Shown: positions 1 through 12,017 of the stretch, piece after piece | Layout: every line of letters begins with the position of its first letter | How positions within the stretch are numbered: the first letter of the stretch is position 1 | Assembly: GCA_963930775.1 (NCBI GenBank) | Contig: OZ005702.1 | Coordinates: 5,208,001 to 5,272,000, forward strand | DNA length: 64,000 bases | Origin: Cliona cf. orientalis | Taxonomy: Eukaryota; Porifera; Demospongiae; Clionaida; Clionaidae | Direction: 5' to 3' | Made by a program: the position numbers and the translations under genes | Notes under the pieces: generated by a model | What the model saw: only the letters and a program-made list of their open reading frames with translations | The model's database searches: none | Told to the model about the DNA's origin: nothing

Positions 1-1247
1 AAATCCCATTATTTACATAGTAGCAAGGCCTACAGGAAGCACTTAAACTAATTAATTATCACTCACTTGGGGCAAGAACACTACGTGTACAAAAGTAAAT
101 GCGGATATTGCATACATACAAAAGTACTAATAATGGAAAATTTTGTGACGTGCCAGAAAAGGATGCGGGCGGTGGACGGGAAACAGGAAATTTATTTGGA
201 GTGGCCTTACTGATAAGCAACAACTAATAGCTAAGACCAACAATAAACTTTCTGGACTCGCTCTAAACGGCAGTTTCTCGTTGCTACTAGGCCTAAAACA
301 GTCTTCTTTGTCATCAAGCTGTCTTCAAGAACGCGTTAATGAGGGGCGTGGTCAACGTTTTGGGGGGCGTGGCTAAATTTTTTTGCGCGCGCGCTTCGCG
401 CGCGTTTGGCTCAGCACCTACCTTCCTCAAATCCTGGACACGCCCCTGTTAAGATGCTATTTTACTCCACCTTATCTCTCTATTTATCCACCCCGCTTTT
501 TTCTTCAGATCCATTGGTACTACCGTTCATCTGGCCACACCATCAACAGTGCCATGGAGGAAGGAGTGAGTGGAGCAGCCAAGAACAAGTATGTGCGTGG
601 AGCGGTCAAGTCTAGCGTCAAGGCTAGGGTATCAGCAGCTTATGATGGGAAGAAACTCTCCTATTGTTGGTCTAGTGTGCTTACTCTATTTCTGGTGTTT
701 TATTTTGAAGCTGTTTACATAAGTAAAGAGATGTTCCTTTAGAGTGTTTAATTTTTGATTCCACCTTGTTATTTGTACTGATGCATGCATGTCTGGTGTT
801 GAAAGAAAGATATTATCTTGTGTGTTCATTCTTACATCAACTATTGCCAAAATTAACCGTCCACTAAACATGAGACAATCTATTCCTCTCTATAGAGGCC
901 TCTCAACAATTATTATTATTATGTGAATACATGCCTATGACTACACCCTGTGCCCAGATTCGGTGCATGCACATCCGGATCCGAATAATGGATATTTTGG
1001 AATGGATCCCGCAAGGAATAGAACCGGATCTATGTACTGTCACGTGATCTAATCACAAAAAAAAACCACGATCTACAAGCGCGCGCTTGATCATGAGCTA
1101 GTTTAGTCTCGCTAGCCACACCCTTCAATCTCTTTCCCTCGGATTGGGGGGTGTGGCGCGCGAGACTAGAGCTAGTTAATCTCTTTCAAGTGAAAAAGAA
1201 CTCTCCTGTTCAAAGATAAACTCTCGCTACCTGGTCCACTGCTAAAG
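1..1247. other. 5' flank of NLR1, repeat-rich, no gene seen
   Basis: I see no credible coding exon here. The stretch holds a GC hairpin (385-404, alternating GC arms around TT) next to repeated GGGCGTGG words. The same pairing recurs at about 46170-46260, so this is probably the end of a dispersed element. An ATT microsatellite lies near 910. The last 150 bases contain an inverted repeat just before the CARD-like exon. Confidence 0.6.
1095..1176. repeat. Imperfect inverted repeat upstream of the CARD-like exon
   Basis: The words GCTAGTTTAGTCTCGCTAGC and GCCACACCC on the left answer GGGTGTGGC and GAGACTAGAGCTAGT on the right, around a pyrimidine-rich spacer. It ends about 70 bases before the first ATG. 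It could be a promoter-proximal stem or a tiny foldback element; the sequence alone does not decide. Confidence 0.45.
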
Positions 1248-1554
1248 ATGGCATCTAATCCGTCCCCCGAACTCAACGCGATCACGATTCGAACTCCCGA
1301 TCTTATGCTGGCGTTATCGAACGAACCAGTGGGCGTGGCAGGGTTACTTCTCAGCAAAGGTTTCCTTTCAGGGGAGATTATGTTGAAGATGCTGATTCTC
1401 TCTTACACCCCGACAGAGAAAGCAACCATTCTGATTGAAGCAATAAGAAATGAAATAGAGTTGGATCCGTCAAAGTTCACGGAGCTCCTTGAGATTCTAT
1501 CAGAGGTAGAGTTTGCTAAAGAAGTCGTGGAGAGCCTACGCTCTACCTACCAAA
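1248..1554 (+). CDS. NLR1 exon 1: CARD-like death-fold domain
   Basis: This exon encodes about 102 residues from the ATG at 1248, the first ATG after a stop-rich leader. It ends at a strong donor, CAAA|GTGAGT, in phase 1. The protein is helical and leucine-rich, with the run TPTEKATILIEAIRNEIELD followed by a helix ending in VESLRSTY. That pattern looks like a CARD-type death-fold domain, which recruits partners by like-with-like contacts. Without splicing, the frame runs to a stop at 1589. The next phase-compatible exons are a linker (5438) and a DEATH exon (6008), so I read this as the N terminus of a multi-exon receptor or adaptor. The CARD label rests on pattern, not on a profile search. 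Confidence 0.6.
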
Positions 1555-1623
1555 GTGAGTTGCATAGCAGAATAGGCCACACAAAGTAAATATTTTGTTG
1601 CTCATCCTATGGAAATTTGTAAA

Positions 1624-1694
1624 GTCAGGGGCGGAGAAATAGGGGGGGGCAGGGGGGCTTCAGCCCCCCCACTTTGAAAATAAGGGGGGCTGAG

Positions 1695-1727
<33 letters not shown>

Positions 1728-2008
1728 ATTTTATCACATGCCCATGTTATAAACTTACAGCAACATAGTTCTGGGTGTTTGGCTCGAGTAAAAATAGCTA
1801 CTAAATCATTCCAAAAACTGCTGCCAGAATGCATCAGAAACACTCTCAGAGAGTCGAATTTCCAAAATTTTCTGGGGGAGCATGCCCCCAGACCCCCCCC
1901 CTAGGTGGGCTGTGGGCATATGCCCACAGCCTAACTATTGTCACAGTACACAGTCAAAGGTCTGAGCCCCCCCCCCCCCACTTTTGCTACCTGTTCTCCG
2001 CCCTTGAA
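1624..2008. repeat. hAT-style MITE with a 33-base C run
   Basis: The ends are CAGGGGCGGAGAA and TTCTCCGCCCTTG, a short terminal inverted repeat of the CAGGG type common in hAT elements. The inside is dominated by G and C homopolymers, including an uninterrupted C run from about 1695 to 1727 and a second C run near 1970. Homopolymer lengths are likely unreliable in an assembly. Confidence 0.5.
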
Positions 2009-2204
2009 AGTACACACAGGGGGCAGTTGATTTTTGATTACTGTCAGAGCCAATAGGCTGAGCATGAACAAACCTTTCACTTGTCCATCGAGTCTGCATG
2101 CAGGGTATTGATTGTCTATTAAGCACTCTTACCGCATGCACAGGGCCGGAGGAAGCAATTTTTATGTGGTTAGGCCAAATCTAGCTAGTCTCGTGCCCAG
2201 GCTC

Positions 2205-2551
2205 TCAGTGGTGGATTCAGGGTGATTCCTAGGGTTCCATGGAACCCACCTTTGGGCTGTGCCTAGCACTAAGAAGTGTACTGATAAAAGACTATGAAGT
2301 ACTGATTGATAGGCTAAATGGAACCCCCTTCTCTGTCTACAGAACTAATCAAACTACTGCTATGGCTCACCTTAGCATACTTTAGCAGAAAACTCAAAAA
2401 CAGATTGATTGGACTAGTAGGACTGATAGTTTCTCTCAAAAACGATGGAAATAGGCGTAGTTTTGCCCCAAAGTGGGCGTGGCTTCAAATTTCGTGTGCA
2501 ACTGTACTATTTGAATCCCCCTTTAGGAAATCCTGGATCTGCCACTGGCTC
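2205..2551. repeat. Small inverted-repeat element (MITE)
   Basis: The left end CAGTGGTGGATTCAGG answers the right end TCCTGGATCTGCCACTG. GCTCT occurs at both flanks and may be part of a target duplication. No transposase reading frame lies inside. Confidence 0.5.
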
Positions 2552-2673
2552 TTTATCGCACGCAGAAAAAGAGTCTGGTGAAACGCGTATTCAATTATGG
2601 TTCCATACGTACATGACGTATTATGACACAACACAATGAATGTCATTATAATCGATGGCGTGATCACTGTTTA

Positions 2674-3190
2674 AAGGCATTGTGCCACGATATAAGGGCT
2701 ATTTTTTGTAAATTAGTGTCACATGTGATGTAACTGCGCCCATTAGATTGAAATCTGGCAGCCGCTTTTCAATCAATGGTTATAGTTCACGGTAGCAGAA
2801 CGTGATCGGTCCAAGAAAGGCTCAAATGTTGGAGCTGGAAGGTCTTCAGCTAGCGGAGGAAGGTAAGAGATGTATCAGAAGGACGGGCGAGAGTCGGCTG
2901 TGCCAGAGTAGCAATGTTTTTGTCTAGCTAGATCTACCACGTGCAAGGTAGTATACCACGAGTAGATTTACCTTTAGCGAGCGAGAGTAGGTCGACAAGC
3001 AGACAGAGACACCAGTCCTCTAGCAGCGCCACCAGTAGCTAAGTCCTTTCCTTGTCTTTCGATGGGTTCTGGCGTCCACGAGGAGTGCGCGACAATATTT
3101 TGTATGTGCGCTATTTTTGACAACGCGAATACGTATACTAGATCTAAATTTAGTAACAATCACCGCGTATATCGTGACACAATGCCTTTA
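2674..3190. repeat. MITE with AAGGCATTGTG ends
   Basis: The left end AAGGCATTGTGCCACGATAT is answered by ATATCGTGACACAATGCCTT on the right, one mismatch in 20. Both sides are TTAA- or TA-like, so a TA or TTAA target duplication is likely. No transposase is seen inside. Confidence 0.6.
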
Positions 3191-3192
3191 AT

Positions 3193-3930
3193 AACTAGAG
3201 CTCTGTAGAGCACATACCCCGCACACATTTTGTGCAATCTATAGATTTATTTTCGGTGCATGGCTATAATTTTGTAAACTTCAGAGAAATACTCGGAAAT
3301 GCTGCTTAACCTACTGGGGGTTCCGGTGACACTTGAAAAAGCGCTCTCTGCACCCAGACCTAGCCCAAACTAGGAACATATGAATTTCTACCTATATTTG
3401 TTGTAATAATAGTAGTATAGCTGTCTTACATTGTTTGGTTACAGATTTCAGTCACTGTAGACATCACGAGCATTATTTAGAACATCGCTGTCTTACATTA
3501 ATGTTTGGTTACAGATTTCATGTTCAGTCACTGTAGATATCATGAGCATTATTTAGAACATCGACGATCTTTACCAGTCATATGCTTGGCCACTTAGTTG
3601 TGCGCATGAGCAGAAAGCACAGTTGGTATGCATATGCACTGATGGGCACTGTCGATAGGCATGCATGGCTACGGTGGCCAACAAAAAGCCACTATTTGTG
3701 ACACTCATGGACCGTATCCCTCGATTTGACGCACACTGAGCTAGTTTTTCGCTGAATTCGATTGATTCGTTATGATTACGAGTCGCTTAGACGCCTATAT
3801 CTCGAGATATGGCGATTTTGTGCTAACGACAACAACAACAACAACGACAACAACAACAACGACAATGATGACACGACCGATTACTTTACCCCTTGCGCAT
3901 GCATGTGCGCGGGATAATAATATAATTATT
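3193..3930 (+). repeat. Dispersed repeat family R1, copy 1
   Basis: It starts with ACTAGAGCTCTGTAGAGCAC and ends in a GC-rich segment after TTACCCCTTGCGCATGC. It has a CAACAA/CGACAA microsatellite near 3830. Other copies are at 29331-29918 (same strand) and 31408-32034 (inverted), with a tail-only copy at 60670-60752. This copy has an internal duplication of about 70 bases (TTGGTTACAGATTTCA at two places near 3440 and 3505). Confidence 0.65.
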
Positions 3931-5437
3931 ATTTGCGCAAAGTGTTTGAAAAGCACCTACCATAGGCTATGGCGCCAGCGGGATCCTTGGACAGTGGAGT
4001 CCGAGTGCTATGCTTGTCTCGTTGCTTGATTTGTACCCAAAGGACAGTCAAACACCAGTGATAAGCTTTCAACAACAGGAAGATTTCCTGGTAGAGACTA
4101 AGAGAGATAAACACATCCTTGCTGGCTACGATGTAGCTTACCGCCTTCGCCTGAACTTCACAGACACTACCATAATAACTCAAACGCTGGGTAGCTTCAA
4201 TGATCGCTTGCTGAATGACAGTCTAGCTATCCAACGACTACATGTAGCCATCTCCTACTAGGAAAGTGCAAAGTGCACGGTCGAGCATCACAATGTTTTC
4301 TTGATGACGTGGCACCGTTTTGCAATCTGATTGGACGCGGTGAGATCTTGCCGTGCGGAACCAAAATTGAATATGCATTTCATCAGACGACATGTGGGAG
4401 TCCTAAAATGGATAAAGGATTTCGATGGCAAACTTGGACAAGAGTGCTGGGAGTGTGCTCCCCCAGGAAAGGTTTGAAGTTTACAGTCTCAGGGACTGCT
4501 TTTGGTAGCTTCTGAGTCCCATTTTAACAGCCGGGCACACTAAGTCTTTAGCTTCACAAGGTATCCAAGATTCGAAAATTTACAGCTAATTCCTTTTTTC
4601 TTTAGGCGTTTAAAGGCACTCACATGAGCTCAGTGCACAGATAGTACTAATGGCAAATAACTAGCTATGATCCCATGGCCTATGTGGCTCACTTTAATAT
4701 AAGTGGCTGATTAAGACTTTAAATATTTCTGTATTAGGGCCAAGATAGTGATACCTTAGTAAAGTCTGGAGAAGCTAGGTTTGGACAACCTTCCTTTCAA
4801 ATCATGAAGCATGGACGCTATTTGATGACCTTTGCCACACGATCGATAGAGTTAACGATCATTACCCAACCAAATTATTCAAAAAGTGGTCCAGTTTTCT
4901 GCCAGCCCTGATGCACAATGAATAATTGTTTTGTCAGGAATGGGCACTGTACCTGCCAGAATCCACATATAGGCTAAGGCCATCAAACTAAGAAAATTGA
5001 ATGGTTCGTATCTATATGGGGTCCAGTAGTCGTCATCTGTCTTGTGTTGGAGCTCCAGGCATTTTAGATAATTGAAAGTGCTGTACCTCACTACCTGTAC
5101 TTATCTCGAAGCACTGATCCACCCTTCAGAGCCGTTCTAGTGAAAAAACCACACTTGCATGGTCTATTTATAATGACGTAATCGGGTAAAGAAATATTGC
5201 CCCCTGCGTACGGACTGTAGTCTAAGAGCCAACAGGACATATTTAAGCAACGACCCTGTGCCTATTATGAAATTATATCAAAAGTAGATAAAAGTGAAAA
5301 CAGGTGGGGATTAGAAACAAATAATTTACCTTGTGTGGCCTTGTATCAGGGATTGGATATGCATGATATGTACAAAGAGGCTTTACTATGTTAGCCATTT
5401 AGCTAGCTCAGTCAGATCACCTTGCTACCATACTCAG

Positions 5438-5620
5438 CCATTCAGCCCAGCAGTGGTGATGTCAGTCAAGGGGCGAAGCCAAGCTGCCCAGTGGAGGAGG
5501 AGACAGGAAATCAAGAGGCAGAGTTGAAAAATGGTGCGGGAGCTCTTGAACTGTATCGACCTGAAAGCTCAATGTCAGAATCAGCTCCTGTTATCTCACA
5601 CGAGCCACATCTGAAATCAG
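5438..5620 (+). CDS. NLR1 exon 2 (inferred linker exon)
   Basis: The exon is open in the frame that reads TIQPSSGDVSQGAKPS and then an acidic stretch (EEETGNQEAE). It ends ESAPVISHEPHLKS before the donor TCAG|GTACAG. It starts after CTACCATACTCAG, the acceptor that keeps phase 1 with the CARD-like exon; 5471 is an alternative. Its final G joins AG from the DEATH exon to make a Glu codon. The composition (Ser, Gly, Glu, Pro) is that of an unstructured linker between two death-fold domains. The 5' boundary is the least certain part. Confidence 0.5.
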
Positions 5621-6007
5621 GTACAGTCAATTCAGGGAGAATTTAAATTTGCGGGGAGGGAGGATTTAGGAGGATCTATACCTCCCAGAAATGTTTACGT
5701 CTTCTATTAGTGACATCTGATACTATCAAGCAATTCTTTGAGGGGGGAGTGGGGGTGGGGGGTTAATTGAGTCAGAAGGGCTCTAGGTGTGCTTCACCTT
5801 CCATGTTAATCTCTGTCACTATAATATATGACATTTTTGACCATGGGGAGCAGTAAATTACCTGAGATGTTTGAATTCTAAAAAGGACTGAGGACAAATG
5901 ACACATGTACATGTATGTGTAGCTTTGGCTCCTCTCAGCCTATCACCTGGGAATCTGGGGACAAGGCTACCAAATTTCTTAAGTTTACCGTAAGTTTGTA
6001 TCTTCAG

Positions 6008-6343
6008 AGCCAAATAGAGCTAATGGAGTGAAATTGAGTGATAAGGACGTTGTTCACCTCATGCGAGTGCTCCAGAGCTACAGCTACAAATGGAATCCGA
6101 TTGGTCTTAGTCTCGGGTTCACCGCACATGAGTTATGCAATATCTCATGTATGGTTACACTATTGACGGGGGCTCCAGTGAGCTACCTGCAAGAACTGCT
6201 TAGTCAGTGGGTCCAATGGCCGACAGAGGAACATCAGAATAATCCCACGCTAGGAGCACTATGCACAGCATTACGCAGCTCTCTTGTTGGTCTGGGTAGC
6301 CTGGCTGAGGAGGTGGAAAGGGAAATGAAGCAATATGCCACAG
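6008..6343 (+). CDS. NLR1 exon 3: DEATH domain
   Basis: The acceptor TATCTTCAG ends at 6007 and the donor CCACAG|GTAAAA follows 6343; both ends are phase 1. The roughly 112 residues have the DEATH pattern: a first helix (DVVHLMRVLQSYSYKW), then IGLSLGFTAHEL, the helix YLQELLSQWVQW, an acidic or polar turn, and LGALCTALRSSLVGLGSLAE. The W-x-x-IG-x-x-LGF signature and final VGLG-LA helix match the DEATH exon at 51818-52164 on the other strand. DEATH domains bind one another in receptor or adaptor complexes. The exit phase fits the giant NLR exon at 17356, giving QYATG-LTQDQ across the junction. It could instead end a separate small adaptor gene. Confidence 0.7.
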
Positions 6344-8504
6344 GTAAAAAATACACCAAAATTTAGTAATAATTTTTGTCACCTTCCTTCAGTTCTTTTG
6401 CCAAATCCTGGCATCAAGTTTTGCTGCATGTACAATGTACATATATATGTAGTATGTTATAGTGCAAAGGTAACTATTGCGTGTGTGAAAGGGCCACGTC
6501 CACATATCCTTAACCTAGCATACATGCACGCACATCGTTTCTTGAATAAATTCTCGAGGAGGTTAGTATATAGATATACAGAGCTCGTATTCTTGTTATT
6601 TTTGTGCCAGCGACAGCACAACATTTAAGGATCATCAGATTAATAAACAGTAGGCAGAAATTGTCACTGTGGCCTAGCTCACTTAGGAATTGGGTGAGGG
6701 GGGTGAGTGTGGAGGTGACTGCCCTGCCCTGTAGCTAGGTACTGCCTGGGCAGCCTTTCACTGTAAATCTCACAGAGTGATGGGGAGAGGTGAGCATGAT
6801 AAATGTAATGTTAGTAGGGCATGAGGTAGGAGAGTAATAAAGTATTAGAGTCAGCAGTTTGATGGAGTGGCAAGAATTTGTGTGTAATTATTCAATATTC
6901 TTAACATCACTAGGACGTACAGAATTTAGATTGGAGACGCCCGTCAGCGCATACGCTTATAATGTACCATAAATCGGGAGTTTTGTGTAATAAAACCTTC
7001 ATTAGAAAAATATTCACGTGTAACAGTCTACACTTAGGTGCCTGATTTATCAGAAAAAGGAAGTTGTAAAATATTCATAGCTGGCGCGCCACAACGCGTC
7101 ACACATTGTAATTGTGGTTACCTCATGCGGACTACTCCCCATATACTTCTATAGACAAAGGGCGCGGGCCCCAGTGCTACACATAGAAGCCAGGCTGTTC
7201 AGTGAATTTTTTTCCAGATTTCCAAGGCTTCATTCTCAGACAGTTTACACCGTATCGATTCCATGCCATTGCTGCAGGTTAACGATATAGTATGGATTGT
7301 AAATCTACCCTTGTTTTCATTCTAGGATGTCCATTACTGATTTGCACAAAATTCAAAGTTCATTCCAGACAACACTTTGTCCATAGTCAGCAGACAAGAC
7401 GGCTCACTACGAAGAATCTATTTGCTATGAAGAGTTTTCGCTTGGACTGTGGCTAGTACTAGTACTAAAGTTTAGCCTGACTTGTGTTTGATAGCTTAGC
7501 TATGTTGTACTCTGAATGGACATCTATCTAAAGTCATGAATTATTTGTTCTTTTAAAGTGTGCTTGGTGTTCACCAGGTAAGTCCAGTACTCTCCAGATT
7601 GTACTTAAAGATAGTTCTGATACTTACCTATTTGTAAACCAGGGCCTAGAGGTACAGCCTGCCCATTACTGATTTGCACAAAATTCAAAATCTGTCCTAG
7701 CCAGGCGCGGGTTGACCACCGTGGCCGCCATTGTCACTAGTAAAGACTACACTTCTTGATGATCTTGATACTGTTAGAAAGCGCTTTTTGTGCTCTCTTT
7801 AATGGCACCTTAGACAAGGCCATACCTTGTTCACAATAAAAGTTACAAGCTGAATAATGTAGCCATAATTTTTACCGCCACGTGCGCGGCTTGCATATCA
7901 TTAACCCCCATATACGTAGTACAAAATTCCATTTTCCGATAAAATGTATGGACTTCCGGTCACCTTAGTGTAGACTGGTAATAATTATTTTTTGTTGCCT
8001 GATTTCCGCATACTAAATTTTTAATTATTTGTTCATTGTATGCAGGACAGAGGCTATTTATGCTATATACAAAGAAAAATATTTTTCAGACGATCATTTT
8101 TCTTGTGTATAATACTATAGTCCGTGTCCTAACCTGAAGACCATGAAAGATGTGCTCTTCTACAAGTTCAGAAGGCCCACGATTGGTCCGATTTGCGGTG
8201 CCGTGTGCACAAACAAGCGTGGCCATAGAGATGCATTCTCGAACGAATGGCGCGAAGTGCCACGTGTTTCAAGAGGCCTGCTCAGCAGGCCACCGAGCCT
8301 CAAGTGAAGCTGAGAGACGAGGTCTGTTCTTTGTCGTACATAGCCTGGTGGTAGATTCGACAGAGCAAGGACGTTGCCATTGCAGTGGTGAATTCGAGCA
8401 GCTGCTATTGACCTGCATCGTGGGGTGTGGTCTACAAAGTAATACTAATAGGTTCAATGTTCGTGCTGCTGCAGCTGGCATGCACACTGTACTAACGATT
8501 GACA
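6344..8504. other. NLR1 intron 3, left part: no gene recognised
   Basis: A segment around CCCATTACTGATTTGCACAA occurs twice (about 7331 and 7660), the only clear internal repeat. An open frame at 8150-8596 matches no family I know and runs into the MITE at 8505, so I do not call it a gene. Confidence 0.5.
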
Positions 8505-8715
8505 TACCGTATAGTGGGAAACTTTCGAGGGAGAAAACTTTCACGAATTTCGCAATTTTTCAGCCATCCACAAAAGTTTTCTCCATGAAATTCTAGGCAT
8601 GCCACACCCATTATGCGATCAGTTTTAACATTCCACGAAAGTGTTCTCCGCAAAATGCTCCTTTCCTACCAATCCGCAAAAGTTTTCTCCCTCGAAAATT
8701 TCCCGCTGTATAGTA
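8505..8715. repeat. MITE of the CCGTATAGCGGGAAA family, copy 1
   Basis: The left end TACCGTATAGTGGGAAACTT and the right end CCTCGAAAATTTCCCGC mirror each other. Related copies lie at 32436-32540 and 34470-34552, and a diverged relative at 23358-23588. TA sits at the outer edges. There is no coding capacity. Confidence 0.55.
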
Positions 8716-9575
8716 TGTACAGCTATAGGGAGATAAGACTTTCTCTGAGTATGTGAGCTTGAGTAACTCATGCATTATTCCATGATTGTGACATCAAACA
8801 TACTTGTTAAATTAGTATGTTATACTACATGACACAAATTGTATGCGAGGGCAGGGGCTGCGTTCTGGGTATAGTGGTTGGGAATAGTCATCTATCATGT
8901 GATTTAATATTAATATAAATAAGTGGTATCAGTTCTGTCTGCACTCATCTTGCACCTACAGTGTAGTCCACTTAATTCGGATTTACAAATCCACCCAAAT
9001 AATTTGAATTAAAGGAAAATTTGAATTACAGCACTGTCCACTTAATTCGAATTTTGCTCATATGAATGATAATTTTGAATTAATAGCTACCGCACATAAT
9101 AATAATCTTTACATATTCAGATGCAACAACCTTTTTCTTCTTCTCTGGAGGCAGACTGTTCTCTCTATCTACTACTTTTAGCTTTCTTTTAACAGTTTAG
9201 AGCCTGATACTGCTAGATGTACAGTAGCGGTCAATAAAAAGTTAACGTTTCGTTTCCGAATCTACGATCGTTTGAACGATGCGTGCTTTCTAAAAAAAAC
9301 GAACCCGAAACGACCATGCGATTATTCGGAATACGGTAGATACGCACATGCAGTATATAGCAAAGGTCACGACCGTTTGACAGGAGGTGAACGTTTGGAG
9401 TTGATAAAAAGCGGCTACTCGAATCAGAGAGTCATACTTCGGAACGATCATGCTCTCTGATAATCATCGTCTTTCTGCTACAGCTGCGTTTTATTCTCTT
9501 TGATCATTGTGCTCTGCTAGTCATTCTTCTGCCACAGCTACCTCGGTCTACATCTTATTTTGTCACTAACTGGCA

Positions 9576-11794
9576 ATGGCATTACGAAAGAGACTCAAGG
9601 ACCTTCAGGAGAAGAAGAGTAAGTATCTGGATGGGTGGGCAAGAGTGTTTGTTAATATCCATCAGCCTTTACAGGCCATTATTGCATGAGCAGCTGTATT
9701 ATCTTAGCTATATATTGCCAAGGGCAGTATGTGCGTGTACATATAGATGTAGGTTGGCAAACGTATGATCAACAACTTGCACTTAATTGCAGAATGCTTT
9801 GCCTGGTGTCCTGGCCCGAGGAGAGCTCATATAGTGTGGTGGCTGAAAGTAAGACTGTGAACGCAAAGGAATGCTCTGCTGGCCAAACCGTACAAGTCAA
9901 AGAAGGATCAAAATGTTTTTCTGGAACAGTTGTGGCTGTTGGCAGCAAAGTGGATATTGAGAAGCAATTGAGTGAAATGGAAGGAAATAAGGAACAAGGT
10001 ACATAATTACATATATGTACATGTGAACAAATGTAGTTTAGCTATATGTTGTTTTTACCGACTTGAGTACATATGCGTGCACTGTTACACTGTAGATGAT
10101 ATTATAATATTACGTACTTTGTATGTCTAGATTCCGAGGAGGCTGATGCTGGTATTGATGGTGCTGGTGATGGTGTTGATGCTGATAGTGGTGGTGTCAA
10201 GCAGAATACTAACAAAAAGCAGAGTGCTGATGGTGCCAAACAGAAAGCTGACAAAAAATAAGGCAAGTTGTGTTGTACTTCAAGCACGTGTACATGTACA
10301 TACATGTACATGTACATTTATTGTGTGATTGTTTTATAACTTATGTGTACACCTTCATGATCACACTTCACTTTTGTTTTCAATTGTAACTGTAGTTAGA
10401 AAAAGGCCAAGAGAGAAATCTGGTAGTGGAGAAGCAGGTGGAGCTGTGAAGAAGCCTCCAAAGAATAGACAAAAGCCCGAAGGTATGTTATACCACCTGT
10501 GTACCATAATAGTATTGAATGTACATTAATTTTGTATTTTTTTGCATATCAAATTTAGGTAAAATCATTCAGATAGTCTCACACCACGAGTCAGATAGTG
10601 ATCAAAGCATAGAGTCTGGCCAGCCAGAGAAGGAGAAGGGCCACAAAGAACAGGCACAGGAGCAGAGTAGCACAGAGTCTGGCCGAGCTGTACAGCCAGA
10701 GAAAGAGAGGGGCCACAAAGAAATACAGCCAGAGAAAGATCTTGACCAGGAATACTTGTATGTTGGAGACAACTGCAACGATGACAGCATATCGGTGAAT
10801 ACGTTAACCATAGAGATGGAGGTTCAGGAACTTATTGACCGAGTGACTACATTAGAGCAAGGCTATACTGCAGTTCTTAACCAACAAAGGTATATTCTCC
10901 AGAATCAAGAACGAATCTTATCCAGACTGGCTATTCTAGAGAGGCAACAAGCAACAGCATGTATGCTACTGCTCAACCATATTCGTATTTGAACAATAAT
11001 AGCTTGGACGACTCATTTGCAGACTATTCCTTCAACAACAATCAGCAGCCCCCAGCCTACATCCCACCACCACAGCACCCACCTCCACCACTATATCCAC
11101 CTTTGGAACAGCAGCCACCATCAAGTCGCCAACCATTACAGCACCAGCCCCCACCACCAGATCAGCAGCCATTACAGCACATACCCCCACCACTACATCC
11201 ACCATCAGCCCAGCAACCGTTGGTGCTGCCACATTCATCAGGAGAGCCACCACCAACCCAGTCGTCACAGCTTCTACAGCCACTATCACCAATCAGCAAC
11301 GAGAACCACGCAGCTGGTCTACAGTCTAACTCATCCCATCTCTCTCAACAGAATACACCGTATCGTCCTCCATTTCGGCCACTTAATTCACAAGATCTTG
11401 GAACAGAGGCTCGAGCAACCTTGTGTCGAAGAGGGAAGCGTTCAAAGCCTCAAGAATGTCTGCCATCGTCTGTAATTGACTGTACAAAACTTATACCAGC
11501 TAAGGTGGTCATCGACAGAAACCCAAAGCTACTTTGTGGAAGTGAAGTATCAACACTAACACTGAAACTAGCCAAAGAATCGTTCTTTGGTTAAGCTGTC
11601 ATGCTTAAGTGCACTGTTGCAGGTGACCGAGAACTCCCAGGCCTTCCGGAGCATGAAGTACAACTTCTGAAGAATCAGATATTGATTTTGTTTCCTGGAT
11701 ACTGGAATTCTCCTGTCGAGTTTAGCCATTGTGGACCAAGTGCACCGAGTCTATCGGGCAGGGATACAAAAGACTTCATAGGGACGCTAAGTGA
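9576..11794 (+). pseudogene. BEN-domain protein gene, frame broken
   Basis: Exons joined in phase 1 run 9793-9998, 10131-10262, 10396-10482 and 10559 onward. A possible first exon with ATG is 9576-9618, but its phase does not match the 9793 exon. The protein has an N-terminal small domain (CLVSWPEESSYSVVAESKTV onward), acidic and Lys-rich linkers, a coiled coil (ELIDRVTTLEQGYTAVL; LAILERQQ), a Pro/Gln-rich region and a C-terminal BEN-like domain (LTLKLAKESFFG, then VMLKCTVAGDRELPGLP, later LWTKCTESIGQGYKRL). BEN domains bind DNA or chromatin. Lesions are a TAA in exon 3 (10258-10260), a frame change near 10960, a TAA at 11592-11594 inside the BEN domain and a one-base loss near 11729. The final stop in the shifted frame is at 11792-11794. 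Confidence 0.65.
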
Positions 11795-12017
11795 TAGTGT
11801 ACACTCAAAATTAAGCGCATAATGTCTACTACATGTACATAATGTAATAATATTTTTTTTTCCTATCCATGTTGGTCCAGTTAGGTTTGTATATGTACAT
11901 TGTGGCATCAGTAAAATTAATGTAGGAACAAAATAGTGTAACATAATCCATACATCTCCAGTTCAAGGTAAAGGTTGTAATTAACAGAATAGCACATAAT
12001 ATACATCAAAAATAATA
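11795..12017. other. Spacer between BEN gene and Tc1 transposase
   Basis: AT-rich sequence between two convergent genes. It contains TACATGTACAT words and no obvious polyadenylation signal for either gene. Confidence 0.5.

Larger units (their letters stand above)
1555..5437. other. NLR1 intron 1 (inferred) filled with transposable elements
   Basis: It runs from donor GTGAGT at 1555 to an acceptor after CTACCATACTCAG at 5437. Four element-like blocks are listed separately (1624-2008, 2205-2551, 2674-3190, 3193-3930). A 32-base imperfect inverted pair at 2573-2604 and 4357-4388 suggests they may sit inside an older element. From about 4400 to 5437 I see no gene or clear repeat. Confidence 0.5.

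Noticed and set aside
383-742. A 119-codon open frame at the left end
   Set aside because: It starts in a GC hairpin repeat and has no domain pattern; probably chance.
1674-1904. Poly-Pro and poly-Gly open frames
   Set aside because: They are translations of the C/G homopolymer in a MITE.
3772-4029. Thr-rich open frame
   Set aside because: It translates the ACAACA microsatellite of repeat R1.
8150-8596. A 148-codon open frame
   Set aside because: It matches no family I recognise, has no good splice context and runs into the MITE starting at 8505.
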